51,738 nucleotides of DNA, from NCBI GenBank assembly GCA_021787035.1, contig JAJYMM010000115.1, positions 1 through 51,738 of the forward strand. The letters are read 5' to 3'. Source of the DNA: Actinomycetes bacterium. Lineage in GTDB: Bacteria; Actinomycetota; Acidimicrobiia; Acidimicrobiales; Palsa-688. Shown piece after piece: positions 8,457 to 16,977 of this stretch (position 1 is its first letter; each line of letters begins with the position of its first letter). Under the pieces are notes generated by a model, which was not told where the DNA came from, searched no databases, and saw only the letters and a list, made by a program, of their open reading frames with translations. The position numbers were made by a program, and so were the translations under genes.

Positions 8457-9437
8457 TCAGCTGGTCAAGGTTGACAGCCACGGTATTGCGTGCTGCTGCG
8501 TGACGCGCTCCGCTGCACTCAGCATCTCGCCGTAAGCGGCCGCCGGGTCAGCCCCCGCGAGCACCCCGAAGATGGTCATGTTCAGATGACGGGCTCTCTT
8601 GGCGTAAGAGAGCAGGTTCGCCCATTCGCCAGCCTGAGACGAGTAGTAGACCTGCGGCATGGGCACATCAGGGCGAAAACCGTAAGCCACCTGCAGCAGC
8701 TCCTCCTCGGTCCAGGACCGCTCGGCGGAGCCGTAGTCGACCATCGCCGGCTCCGATCCCCCCACGGTCGCTGCGTAGCCCGCCAGTAACTCGTAGGTGT
8801 TGCGGTAACCGGGGTCGTAGGCCGGCTCGGCATCGTCGGCCGCGACAACACGTACCGTGTCGGTGTAACCACCTGCAGCCTTCAGATCCAACGCCCAGGA
8901 CCGCAGCTCTTCTACCGCGAGCGCCCAGGCACCGCCATAGGCGTAAAAGCTCACTGGCTCGTTGTTGCACCCGCAGATCCTGGTACCGCAGGGCTGCCCG
9001 GTACCACAGCTGTCATTGGTCCCAACGGCTACGTCCAGGGTCATACCGGCCGGCGCGTAGTGGAAGTAGGCCCTTATAAAGCCCTCTACACCGGTCACAA
9101 TCGCCGGCAAGGAAATGAAAGAACCGCCAAAGCCCATGGTCCCGTATGTAGCACCTATGGCAGCGGGCCGACCAAAGTCCAATATGACGATGCCCTGTGC
9201 CCCCCCTTTCCCAGCCGCTTCTCCTTGCCTGTACATCACAGATGAACTGCCGGATTGTTCGTAATACGAAGTGGTCAGAGCGGGTAATGCACCCGGGTAC
9301 GAGATGACGGAGGCCGTGGCTGGTGCAGCACTACAGAGCGCGGCCAATGGAACGATTAGGCACGCGACCCACCTGTGCGGAGAGACCAGCGCCCGCCGGC
9401 GAAGGCCTTGGTAACACATGGAAGCGTATTGTCGCAC
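8457..9437 (-). CDS. Secreted hypothetical protein with Cys cluster
   Basis: Not recognised. It has 326 residues with a Sec-type signal peptide (hydrophobic run CLIVPLAALCSAAPATA, cleavage near residue 43). A second start at residue 7 (9419) is possible. The mature part is neutral, aromatic-rich and repeatedly shows WA, YG and AxD motifs reminiscent of secreted TIM-barrel hydrolase-like proteins, but no catalytic signature can be assigned. A compact cluster of five cysteines lies at about residues 144-157 (SCGTGQPCGTRICGC). It is convergent with the dCTP deaminase gene and divergent from the SDR gene. Confidence 0.6.
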   Translation of the reverse strand: MRQYASMCYQGLRRRALVSPHRWVACLIVPLAALCSAAPATASVISYPGALPALTTSYYEQSGSSSVMYRQGEAAGKGGAQGIVILDFGRPAAIGATYGTMGFGGSFISLPAIVTGVEGFIRAYFHYAPAGMTLDVAVGTNDSCGTGQPCGTRICGCNNEPVSFYAYGGAWALAVEELRSWALDLKAAGGYTDTVRVVAADDAEPAYDPGYRNTYELLAGYAATVGGSEPAMVDYGSAERSWTEEELLQVAYGFRPDVPMPQVYYSSQAGEWANLLSYAKRARHLNMTIFGVLAGADPAAAYGEMLSAAERVTQQHAIPWLSTLTS

Positions 9438-9480
9438 AAATCGCCAAAGATTTCACCACACATGTTCCGTGCGTGGTGCA

Positions 9481-9510
9481 ATATGGTGCCACCACAAGGC
9501 TCGACCATAT
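9481..9510. promoter_or_regulatory. Inverted repeat in divergent promoter region
   Basis: ATATGGT at 9481-9487 is mirrored by ACCATAT at 9504-9510 with a 16-bp spacer. It lies in the 154-bp space between the divergent secreted-protein and SDR genes, so it is a candidate operator. No binding protein can be named. Confidence 0.35.
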
Positions 9511-9591
9511 GGCACACGCCGCTGCATTAGGATTTTGCTACTGCCATCGTCGGCAAGGAGCCGGCGCCGGAGGCGGGGAACGGAGCCACTG

Positions 9592-10392
9592 GTGGACAAG
9601 GTCGCGCTTGTGACGGGGGCGTCTGCCGGTATCGGATGGGCTACGGCCGCCCGGCTGGCCGCCAACGGATGGGTGGTGGTGGGTGCGAGTAGGCGGGGAA
9701 CGGCACCGGACGGCTGTGAAGGGCTGGTCATGGACGTTGACGACGACGCCTCGGTGAGCGACGGGGTGGCCAAGGTCCTAGAAGAGCGCGGGCACCTGGA
9801 CGCGCTCGTAACCTGCGCTGGCTGGGGCGTTGCCGGGGCTTTCGAGCTGACTCCCGTCGAGGACGCCAAGGCACAGCTAGAGACCAACCTCTGGGGGACC
9901 GTCCGCGCCGTCCAGGCCGTCCTGCCGGCGATGCGGGCGGCAGGCGGCGGGCGGGTCGTACTGCTCTCATCGATAGCCGGGATGATCGGCATCCCTTTCC
10001 AGGCCTTCTATACAGCCGGGAAGTTCGCCCTCGAGGGCCTCGGCGAGGCGTTCGCCTATGAGGTGGAGCCCTTCGGGATAAAGGTGACGCTGGTCCAACC
10101 CGGCAACGTCCGCACCGAGTTCACCGAGCGCCGCCGTGTCGTCGGTGCGGGAGCTCTGGACGGGAGCTACTCGTCGGCGCAGGCCAAGGCCATCTCCGTG
10201 ATGGAACGCGATGAGCGAAAGGGCGTCGCCCCCGACAAGGTGGCAGGCGTCGTCTCCAAGGTGCTCACCTCGGGCCACCCGCCTCGGCGCGTGTCAGTTG
10301 GGAGAGCCTCGGAGCGCGTCGGCATCCTAGCCAAGCGGGCAATGCCGTTTTGGGCCTTCCAAGCCGGGGCACGCAGCAGCCTCGGCGTCTGA
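9592..10392 (+). CDS. Short-chain dehydrogenase/reductase (SDR)
   Basis: NAD(P)-dependent oxidoreductase of the classical SDR family. From GTG 9592 the protein is 266 residues, normal for the family. The cofactor motif TGASAGIG lies at residues 9-16 and NAG is replaced by TCAGWG. The catalytic Ser is in VVLLSSIAGM and the YxxxK pair is YTAGK. The open frame extends upstream to 9418, but those residues are basic and unrelated to the fold. The GTG has a purine-rich Shine-Dalgarno just before it. Substrate unknown. It is followed 18 nt later by an MFS transporter. Confidence 0.88.
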   Translation: MDKVALVTGASAGIGWATAARLAANGWVVVGASRRGTAPDGCEGLVMDVDDDASVSDGVAKVLEERGHLDALVTCAGWGVAGAFELTPVEDAKAQLETNLWGTVRAVQAVLPAMRAAGGGRVVLLSSIAGMIGIPFQAFYTAGKFALEGLGEAFAYEVEPFGIKVTLVQPGNVRTEFTERRRVVGAGALDGSYSSAQAKAISVMERDERKGVAPDKVAGVVSKVLTSGHPPRRVSVGRASERVGILAKRAMPFWAFQAGARSSLGV

Positions 10393-10410
10393 GTAGTCCT
10401 GGGCCGTTCA

Positions 10411-11676
10411 ATGCGGGGGAGCCCCGCACCCCGGCATCTATCATCGCTTGCCGTGGCAACCCCTCGGAGCCGTTGGCTGCCTGTCGCCAGCTTCGCGATC
10501 GCCTCGTCAGCCAACCAGATGGCTTGGCTCGTCTTCGCGCCACTCACCACCGGCGTCGAGGCCCACTTCCGGGTTAGCGAGTCCCAGGTGGGCATGCTCT
10601 CAGAAGTCTTCCCCCTCATGTACGTCCTGCTCGCGATACCGGCCGCAAGAGCGGTGGACCGCTCGCTCCGGACCTGGCTCGGTGCCGGGGCCGTGCTCAA
10701 CGCCCTCGGGGCCGCCATCCGCCTAGGTGGTCTCAGCCGGAACGGCTTCGCTTGGGTCCTCCTCGGACAAGTAGTGGTGGCTGCTGCCCAGCCGTTCCTA
10801 TTGAACGCTGTCACCGCTGTGGCCAGGCGCTACCTGCGCCCACCCGACAGGCCCTTGGGGATTGCAATAGGTTCGGCCGGGACTTTCTTGGGCTTCGTGA
10901 TGGCCTTCGTCGCAGCGGCCAGCTTCGGTGCAGCCCAGGCAGGGCTCCTCCTCTCCATCGGGGCCGCCTATTCCGCCCTAGGTGCGGTAGTGCTCGTGGT
11001 CTCGCTCTTGCGTTGCCCTTCGCCGTTTTCGTCAGAGGAGGTCGTCGCCAATGCCGGGTGGTCGGAGATGCGCCGCCTCTGGTCCGACCCCGTCATGCGA
11101 GGCCTCGTCGCATTCGTCTTCGTCGGCTTCGGCGTGTTCGTCTCGCTCACGACCTGGGCACAGCCCTTGCTCCAGCCGGCCGGCATCGACGCCAGGCAGT
11201 CCGACACCCTGCTCACAGTCATGGTCCTTGGCGGCGTTGCGAGCTCTGCTCTAATGCCACCATGGGTGGCGCGGAGGGGCTGGCAGCTACCAGCACTTGT
11301 CGTGGGTGGGGTGGCAACAATCGCCGCCTGCTCCGTCCTTGCCTGGGTGCCTGGTCTTATGAGCGCCACCGTCAGCCTGTGCCTAGTCGGGGTACTCCTC
11401 CTGCCCTGCCTACCCGTCATGCTCGAGGTTGCGGAGCGCCGCGGCGGCGACGGGGCGGCTGCAGCTGCGGGGCTCCTCTGGCTTGCCGGCCAGGCAGGCG
11501 GGATCGTGGTCGCGGTCCTCTCCGGCTTCGCTGAAGGTACGCCGTGGCTCGCTTTCGCCACCCTGGCCGGCGTTCTCGCTCTTGCTGCGCCCATGGCCCG
11601 GCGCCTTCGCGGCCAGCTATCGGCGACCGGACCAGGAAGTGGTGAGGGCCCCATGCCCTCCCTCGAGACCGAGTAG
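10411..11676 (+). CDS. Major facilitator superfamily transporter
   Basis: Integral membrane transporter with about 12 hydrophobic spans over 421 residues, split into two six-span halves by a hydrophilic loop near residues 195-215. Small-residue-rich helices and a basic loop between spans (RYLRPPDRPLG) are typical of MFS. A later GTG at 10453 would remove a Pro/Arg-rich leader and may be the true start. Close spacing to the SDR gene suggests co-transcription. Substrate cannot be predicted. Confidence 0.82.
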   Translation: MRGSPAPRHLSSLAVATPRSRWLPVASFAIASSANQMAWLVFAPLTTGVEAHFRVSESQVGMLSEVFPLMYVLLAIPAARAVDRSLRTWLGAGAVLNALGAAIRLGGLSRNGFAWVLLGQVVVAAAQPFLLNAVTAVARRYLRPPDRPLGIAIGSAGTFLGFVMAFVAAASFGAAQAGLLLSIGAAYSALGAVVLVVSLLRCPSPFSSEEVVANAGWSEMRRLWSDPVMRGLVAFVFVGFGVFVSLTTWAQPLLQPAGIDARQSDTLLTVMVLGGVASSALMPPWVARRGWQLPALVVGGVATIAACSVLAWVPGLMSATVSLCLVGVLLLPCLPVMLEVAERRGGDGAAAAAGLLWLAGQAGGIVVAVLSGFAEGTPWLAFATLAGVLALAAPMARRLRGQLSATGPGSGEGPMPSLETE

Positions 11677-11743
11677 GGATGATGGAAGTGGCAGCCCACC
11701 ATCACCGACCGCGTCGCCCGCCGGGGGCTGGTGCCTCGGCGCG

Positions 11744-11833
11744 TCAGAGCTTCTCGGGGTAGAGCATGGCGTAGAACAAGAAGACCAGCATGGCGATGCT
11801 GGTGACGAACGCGGCGATTTCAATGGTGCTCAT
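11744..11833 (-). CDS. kdpF: KdpF, small subunit of the potassium-transporting ATPase
   Basis: A 29-residue single-span peptide (MSTIEIAAFVTSIAML...) ending YAMLYPEKL, which matches the KdpF C-terminal pattern (YAL-NPE-F) and the usual 29-residue length. KdpF stabilises the KdpABC complex in the membrane. The ATG is at 11833. In E. coli-type operons kdpF precedes kdpA; here it is the last gene, after kdpC and another small membrane peptide. Confidence 0.8.
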   Translation of the reverse strand: MSTIEIAAFVTSIAMLVFLFYAMLYPEKL

Positions 11834-11869
11834 TATGGGTTCCTTATCTATCTGGTGCTTTCTGATGGG

Positions 11870-11965
11870 TTAGAGGCGGTCACATGCCTTAGCGTAGAGC
11901 CAGAACAAGCCGAACAAGACCACGACCGCAGCGATCCCTCCAACGGTCTCCCAGGCGTAGGCCAT
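11870..11965 (-). CDS. 31-residue membrane microprotein in the kdp operon
   Basis: Not recognised. The frame starts at ATG 11965 with a good Shine-Dalgarno (gaaggaggc, 4 nt spacing) and encodes a 31-residue peptide. It has an N-terminal aromatic/acidic segment (MAYAWET), one membrane span (IAAVVVLFGLFWLYA) and a short basic end (KACDRL). It lies between kdpC and kdpF, 25 nt after the kdpC stop and 36 nt before the kdpF start. It could be a second KdpF-like stabiliser or a regulator of the pump; that is inference from position. Confidence 0.65.
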   Translation of the reverse strand: MAYAWETVGGIAAVVVLFGLFWLYAKACDRL

Positions 11966-11990
11966 TTTGCCTCCTTCCTTCGATCGAGGC

Positions 11991-12572
11991 TCAGTGTTTG
12001 TCGAGCCTGAGCAGCGCCAGGTTCAACTCGAGGACGTTGACGTGGGGGGCTCCGTAGATCCCGAGGAACCTACCGGTCACATGCTGGGCGACGAGGTTCC
12101 GCACCGTGGCCACGGGCAGGTGGTTGGCCTTGGCGACCCTCGGGACCTGCAGGTACGCGGCCGCCGGGGAGATATCGGGGTCCAATCCGCTGGCCGAGCT
12201 CTCAACGAGGTCAGGGGGCACCTGGCTCGCCTTCACGCCCGGGTTCTCCTTTAGCACCTGGGCCAGGTTGGTGCGGATCTCCTTTAGGAGCGCCGGGTTG
12301 GTCGGCCCGTAGTTGCTCGCCGCCGAGGAGGCGGCGTTGTAGGGGGGTGTCGTAGCGCTCGGCCTGCCCTCGAAGAAGCGAGCAGAGGTGAACTGCTGGC
12401 CGATCAGGCGTGACCCCACCACCCGGCCGTCGTAGTTGACCATGCTGCCGTTGGCGTGCGAAGGGAAGGCGGCTTCGCCGATGCCGACCATAAGGAGGTT
12501 GTAGCCGAGGCCGAGGACGACCACGAAGAGCAACACCATTCGGACGGCGCTCCAGATCACCCTGAGGCGCAT
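11991..12572 (-). CDS. kdpC: Potassium-transporting ATPase subunit C
   Basis: Accessory subunit of the high-affinity K+ pump, helping ATP binding by KdpB. At 193 residues it has one N-terminal membrane span ([19 protein letters not shown]). Family motifs include [21 protein letters not shown] and, near the middle, [10 protein letters not shown]-terminal segment [11 protein letters not shown] closes the domain. The ATG at 12572 has a strong Shine-Dalgarno (aaaggaggag) and overlaps the end of kdpB by 16 nt. Confidence 0.95.
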   Translation of the reverse strand: MRLRVIWSAVRMVLLFVVVLGLGYNLLMVGIGEAAFPSHANGSMVNYDGRVVGSRLIGQQFTSARFFEGRPSATTPPYNAASSAASNYGPTNPALLKEIRTNLAQVLKENPGVKASQVPPDLVESSASGLDPDISPAAAYLQVPRVAKANHLPVATVRNLVAQHVTGRFLGIYGAPHVNVLELNLALLRLDKH

Positions 12573-14761
12573 GGCTCCTCCTTTCCAAGACGGGCGGGCA
12601 TGGTGGCGGTGACGGGCATGGTGGCGGTGACGGGCATGGTCAGCGGGTGGTCGAGGGCAGTAACGACCATGTCGATCAGCTTGATGCCGGCAAAGGGCAC
12701 CACCAGCCCCCCGAGGCCGTAGATGAGCAGGTTTTTGCGCAGGATGGCGATGGCGGTGGTGGCCCGGTAGCGCACACCGCGCAAGGCGAGCGGGATGAGG
12801 GCGGGGATGATAAGGGCGTTGAAGATGATCGCCGAGAGGATCGCCGTCTGGGGCGACGTGAGGTGCATGATGTTGAGCGCCTCGAGTCCGGGGTAGGCGA
12901 CGACGAACATCGCGGGAATGATGGCGAAATACTTGGCCACGTCGTTCACCACCGAGAAGGTGGTGAGTGCGCCGCGGGTGATGAGGATCTGCTTGCCGAC
13001 TTCGACGATCTCGATGAGCTTGGTGGGGTTGGAGTCGAGGTCGATCATGTTGCCGGCCTCTCGGGCCGCCATCGTGCCGGTGTTCATGGCGACGGCCACG
13101 TCGGCGTTGGCGAGAGCCGGGGCGTCGTTCGTGCCGTCGCCGACCATGCCCACCATGTAGCCCTCGGCGCGGATCGCCTTCACGTAGTCCATCTTGCGCT
13201 CGGGGGTCGCCTCGGCCAAGAAGTCGTCGACGCCCACCTCCTTTGCGATGGCGTTGGCCGTGATCGGGTTGTCGCCGGTGATCATCACCGTCTTGATGCC
13301 CGCCGCCCGAAGGGACGCGAGGCGCTCTTTGATCCCGGGCTTGACCACGTCCTTCAGCTCGACGGCGCCGAGGATCCGGCGGTTCTCGGCCACGAGGAGC
13401 GGCGTGCTCCCGGCACGGGAGATCTCCTCCACGGCCGCCTTGGTCTCGGGGTCAATCTCGACCTCGGCCCAGCGAGCGATCGACTCGGCGGCGCCCTTTC
13501 GGATCTGGCGGCCGTCGAGGTCCACGCCGCTCATGCGCGTCTGGGCACTGAAGGGCACGAAGGAGACCGTGGGTCTGTCGAGGTCCGGCGCCCGCAAGTC
13601 GAAGCGCTCCTTGGCCAGCACCACGATCGAGCGTCCCTCGGGCGTCTCGTCGGCGAGCGACGAGAGCTGGGCAGCCTCGGCCAGCTCGCGCCCGTCCACA
13701 CCCGGAGCGGGCACGAACGCGCTCGCCTGGCGGCTCCCCATGGTGAGCGTGCCGGTCTTGTCGAGCATTATGACGTTCACATCCCCGGCCGCCTCGACCG
13801 CCCTGCCCGACAGCGCGAGGACGTTGCGCTCGAGGAGCCTGTTCATCCCAGAGATCCCGATCGCCGACAGCAGCCCACCGATCGTGGTCGGGATGAGCGC
13901 GACGAGGAGGGCAATGAGGACGGTGACCGACACCGGGGCGTGGGAGTAGACCGAGAACGGAGCGACGGTGACCACGACCACGAGGAAGATCAGCGTGAGG
14001 CCGGCGAGCAAGAGGGCGAGGGCGATCTCGTTGGGGGTCTTCTGGCGAACGCCGGCTTCGATGAGGGTGATCATGCGGTCGAGGAAGGACTCGCCGCGGC
14101 CGGCGGTGATCTTCACCTGGATCTCATCGGAGAGCACGGTGGTGCCTCCGGTCACGGCGCTGCGGTCCCCGCCCGACTCTCGTATCACCGGCGCCGACTC
14201 GCCGGTGATGGCCGACTCGTCAACCGAGGCGATGCCTTCTATCACCTCGCCGTCGCCGGGGATCACCTCCCCAGCCGCCACGACCACGACGTCGCCGACC
14301 TGTAGGGCGGTGGCAGGCACGACCTGGATGCCCTTAGGGGTGAGCTTTTTGGCCTCAGTCTCGGTGCGCGTCCGGCGCAGCTCGTCGGCGTGGGCCTGGC
14401 CGCGGCCCTCGGCCATCGCCTCGGCGAAATTGGCGAACAGCACGGTCAGCCACAGCCAGACGGCGATCTGCCCGGTGAAGGAGAAGAGGCCCATCTTGCC
14501 CGAAGCGAGGTAGCGAAAGGCGTCGGCAGTGGTGAAGAGCGACCCGACCTCGACGACGAACATGACCGGGTTGTGGGTGAGGGCGCGCGGATCGAGCTTG
14601 CGCAGCGACTGGCCGAGGCTGTGGCGCACAAGGTCGCGGTCCCACATGCTCATCGTCCGGCGCCGCCCCGTCCCATGGCCGGGGACGGCGTGGTGGTCGC
14701 CCTCGGTGGAAAAAGCCACGACGCTCGTTTGCGTCGGGGACATCGGCTCCTGTTGGCTCAT
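12557..14761 (-). CDS. kdpB: Potassium-transporting P-type ATPase subunit B
   Basis: Catalytic P-type ATPase subunit of KdpFABC. The phosphorylation motif [14 protein letters not shown] in the actuator domain and [11 protein letters not shown] in the P domain are all present. I place the start at ATG 14761 because Shine-Dalgarno aaggaggtgg lies just upstream; a longer GTG-started frame to 14782 would put that site inside the gene. The protein is 734 residues, longer than usual. The C-terminal tail contains two copies of an 18-bp repeat (12596-12631) translated as MPVTAT repeats. Stop overlaps kdpC. Confidence 0.95.
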   Translation of the reverse strand: MSQQEPMSPTQTSVVAFSTEGDHHAVPGHGTGRRRTMSMWDRDLVRHSLGQSLRKLDPRALTHNPVMFVVEVGSLFTTADAFRYLASGKMGLFSFTGQIAVWLWLTVLFANFAEAMAEGRGQAHADELRRTRTETEAKKLTPKGIQVVPATALQVGDVVVVAAGEVIPGDGEVIEGIASVDESAITGESAPVIRESGGDRSAVTGGTTVLSDEIQVKITAGRGESFLDRMITLIEAGVRQKTPNEIALALLLAGLTLIFLVVVVTVAPFSVYSHAPVSVTVLIALLVALIPTTIGGLLSAIGISGMNRLLERNVLALSGRAVEAAGDVNVIMLDKTGTLTMGSRQASAFVPAPGVDGRELAEAAQLSSLADETPEGRSIVVLAKERFDLRAPDLDRPTVSFVPFSAQTRMSGVDLDGRQIRKGAAESIARWAEVEIDPETKAAVEEISRAGSTPLLVAENRRILGAVELKDVVKPGIKERLASLRAAGIKTVMITGDNPITANAIAKEVGVDDFLAEATPERKMDYVKAIRAEGYMVGMVGDGTNDAPALANADVAVAMNTGTMAAREAGNMIDLDSNPTKLIEIVEVGKQILITRGALTTFSVVNDVAKYFAIIPAMFVVAYPGLEALNIMHLTSPQTAILSAIIFNALIIPALIPLALRGVRYRATTAIAILRKNLLIYGLGGLVVPFAGIKLIDMVVTALDHPLTMPVTATMPVTATMPARLGKEEPCASG
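12596..12640. repeat. 18-bp tandem repeat in kdpB 3' end
   Basis: Two perfect copies of gggcatggtggcggtgac plus a 9-bp partial. They encode the repeated MPVTAT residues in the KdpB C-terminal tail, just before the kdpC start. Confidence 0.85.
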
Positions 14762-14806
14762 CGCTGCCACCTCCTTGGGCACCGGGTCTGGATGCTCGTC
14801 ACGTGC

Positions 14807-16525
14807 TCACCCACCGAAAAGCTTCCCGGCGTGAGCGGCGAACTGCTCGGCGAAGGGCCCGAGGGCGAGGGCGGGGAAGAAGATGAGCGCCCCGACCACC
14901 ACCACCGTGCCGGTCAATAGCACGGTGAACAGCGGCCCGTGTGTCGGGAATGTGCCGGCGCTCTCGGGGACGCGCTGCTTTCTCGCCAGGGCGCCGCCCA
15001 TGGCGACGAGCGGGATGTACATGGGGAACCGGCCGAACAACATGGCAAGGCCAACGGTCGCCGAATACCAGGGCGTCGCCGAGCTGAGCCCGCCGAAAGC
15101 CGACCCGTTGTTGCCCACACCCGAGGAGAAGGCGTAGAGCACCTCGGAGAGCCCGTGCGGGCCGGGATTGAAGATTCCCGACCTCCCGGCGGGGAGCGCC
15201 ACCGACAGGGCGGAGAGCACCAAGATGACGAGGCTCGGCACGATCATCGAGAGAACCGCCATCTTCACCTCGAAGGACTCGATCTTCTTTCCGAGGTACT
15301 CCGGGGTGCGCCCGACCATCAGCCCGGCGAGGAATAGCGCGAGCACGGCGTAGGCGATCATGCCGATCATCCCAGCCCCCCAGGAGCCAAAGATCACCTC
15401 GCCGGTCATCATGTTGAACAGTGGGACCAGACCACCGATTGGGGTGAGACTGTCGTTGGAGGCGATGACGCTGCCCCACGAGATCGTGGTGGTCGAGTTC
15501 TCAAACAGCGACGTGGTCCCAGTGCCGAAACGGACCTCCTTGCCCTCCAGGTTGTGTGATGCGGCCAGGTGAATATGGTGGGCGGCAAGCGCGGGGTTCC
15601 CTACCGCCTCGAAGTGGTAAAGAACGATGGCGCCGATCACGAAGAGGATCACCATCGACCAGTAGATAGGCCGGGCCTGACGGGTGTTCTTCACCATCTT
15701 CCCGAAAAGGAAGATGCAAGCGACGGGCACACTGAAGCCGAGGACCAGCTGGAAGAGGATCGAGGCCGCATTGGGGCCGGCGAAGGGCTGCGCGGCGTTC
15801 ATGTTAAAAAAGCCACCACCATTGTCGCCGAGCTGCATGATCGAGGTCATCGAGGCCACGGGGCCTTGCGCGATCACCTGCTTGTGCCCTTGCAGAGTGT
15901 GCACCACGGTGTAGGCGTGGAGGTTCTCGGGACTGCCCAATACAATGAGCACGACGGCGCCGACGATGGCAATCGGGATGGCCACCCACAAAAGCGTGCG
16001 GATGAAGTCCCTCCAGAAGTTGCCGATGGTATTGGCATTGTGGCGGGAAAAGCCCCGAACTACCGCGAGCAGCAGGCAAATGCCAGTCACCGGGGAGAGG
16101 AACTGCTGGACGGTGAGCCACATCTGGGAGAGGTAGCTGAGCGTCGTCTCTCCGCCGTAGTTCTGCCAGTTGGTGTTGGTTATGAAGCTGATCGAGGTAT
16201 TGAGGTTCACCCAGAACGGCACCTTCGCCATGTGCGCGGGGTTGAAGATGGGAAGCACTGGCTGGAGTGCCAACAGGACCATGAGGATCACGAAGCCCAC
16301 GACGTTCACGGCAAGCAGGGCGAAGACGTAGCGGGTCCAACGCATCTCGACGGTGGGGTCGATCCCGCAGAGGCGGTAGACGCCGCGCTCACAGGGGACA
16401 AGGACGCGGTCCATGAAGGTCCGGCCACCTTCGAGGAAGTTGAACATGTAGGTGCCGAGAAGCTTGCCAATGACAGTCACCACGGCCAAGAGGACGAAGA
16501 TCTGCAGGACGCCTTGCCAGGTCAC
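14807..16525 (-). CDS. kdpA: Potassium-transporting ATPase subunit A
   Basis: K+-selective channel-like subunit of KdpFABC with about ten membrane spans over 572 residues. Family features include the selectivity regions around TSISFITNTNWQNYGGE, GDNGGGFFNMNAAQPF and GVGNNGSAFGGLSS. The GTG start at 16525 follows a gagga Shine-Dalgarno and overlaps the stop of a 42-codon upstream frame (GTGA). It is separated from kdpB by 45 nt, divergent from kdpD. Confidence 0.95.
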   Translation of the reverse strand: MTWQGVLQIFVLLAVVTVIGKLLGTYMFNFLEGGRTFMDRVLVPCERGVYRLCGIDPTVEMRWTRYVFALLAVNVVGFVILMVLLALQPVLPIFNPAHMAKVPFWVNLNTSISFITNTNWQNYGGETTLSYLSQMWLTVQQFLSPVTGICLLLAVVRGFSRHNANTIGNFWRDFIRTLLWVAIPIAIVGAVVLIVLGSPENLHAYTVVHTLQGHKQVIAQGPVASMTSIMQLGDNGGGFFNMNAAQPFAGPNAASILFQLVLGFSVPVACIFLFGKMVKNTRQARPIYWSMVILFVIGAIVLYHFEAVGNPALAAHHIHLAASHNLEGKEVRFGTGTTSLFENSTTTISWGSVIASNDSLTPIGGLVPLFNMMTGEVIFGSWGAGMIGMIAYAVLALFLAGLMVGRTPEYLGKKIESFEVKMAVLSMIVPSLVILVLSALSVALPAGRSGIFNPGPHGLSEVLYAFSSGVGNNGSAFGGLSSATPWYSATVGLAMLFGRFPMYIPLVAMGGALARKQRVPESAGTFPTHGPLFTVLLTGTVVVVGALIFFPALALGPFAEQFAAHAGKLFGG

Positions 16526-16650
16526 GGGTCGCTCCTCGGGTCGCGCGCTGGTAGGATCGGGTCGGCACCGCAGTGCGGTGCAAGCAGCTCGTAGAGCGGG
16601 ATAAGGGGGCCCCGGACCGCAACCGGTTGGCGCGAGACGAGGTCTTTCAT
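16522..16650 (-). CDS. Possible 42-residue upstream ORF coupled to kdpA
   Basis: Starts at ATG 16650 and ends in a TGA that overlaps the kdpA GTG start (GTGA), the geometry of translational coupling. The peptide begins MKDLVSRQPVAVRG and is Pro/Leu-rich with no clear membrane span or domain. The Shine-Dalgarno is weak. It could be a regulatory leader peptide for kdpA, a small protein, or a chance frame in high-GC DNA. Confidence 0.3.
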   Translation of the reverse strand: MKDLVSRQPVAVRGPLIPLYELLAPHCGADPILPARDPRSDP

Positions 16651-16977
16651 GGTTGCCGGTGGGCCAAAGCGGCCATGGTGGTCATAGCGAAGCGATTCGT
16701 CATGAGTACAAGAACACGGCATAAAGCGTCAGATTTCTCGTGCCCCACCGCGCAACGGGTGCCCTTCGGCCATCGAGCCGGCGGCGCCAGCGGCGCACGT
16801 GCGGAGCCGAGCGACGGGAAATGACGGTCGGGAGAGGCCACGGACCCGGTTTTACCCCCCTGTACCAACACCGCGGCAGCGTTTTCACGCGCTGTTCACG
16901 CGTTTTGCCGCATTTTTCGCGACCTGTTCACGCCGGCTGCCAGGGGATTTGCTTGAGGGTGTCGTTACGATGGGGCG
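16651..16977. promoter_or_regulatory. kdpA-kdpD divergent regulatory region with TTCACGC repeats
   Basis: Intergenic space between the divergent kdpA and kdpD operons. Three direct copies of TTCACGC lie at 16884-16890, 16895-16901 and 16927-16933, the first two 11 bp apart, about one helical turn. They are candidate sites for KdpE. On the minus strand a loose promoter, TTGTAC then CTATGA with 18 bp between, lies near 16680-16710. I looked for a c-di-AMP riboswitch and saw none. Confidence 0.4.

Noticed and set aside
12647-14305. 552-codon open frame antisense to kdpB
   Set aside because: Exact antisense shadow of a well-supported P-type ATPase; composition is His/Asp/Gly-rich with no domain, typical of high-GC antisense frames.
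15569-16594. 341-codon open frame antisense to kdpA
   Set aside because: Shadow of kdpA, rich in His, Glu and Asp, with no plausible start context.
16526-16977. c-di-AMP (ydaO-type) riboswitch upstream of kdpA
   Set aside because: Such switches often precede K+ transport genes, but I could not find the conserved sequence blocks on either strand.
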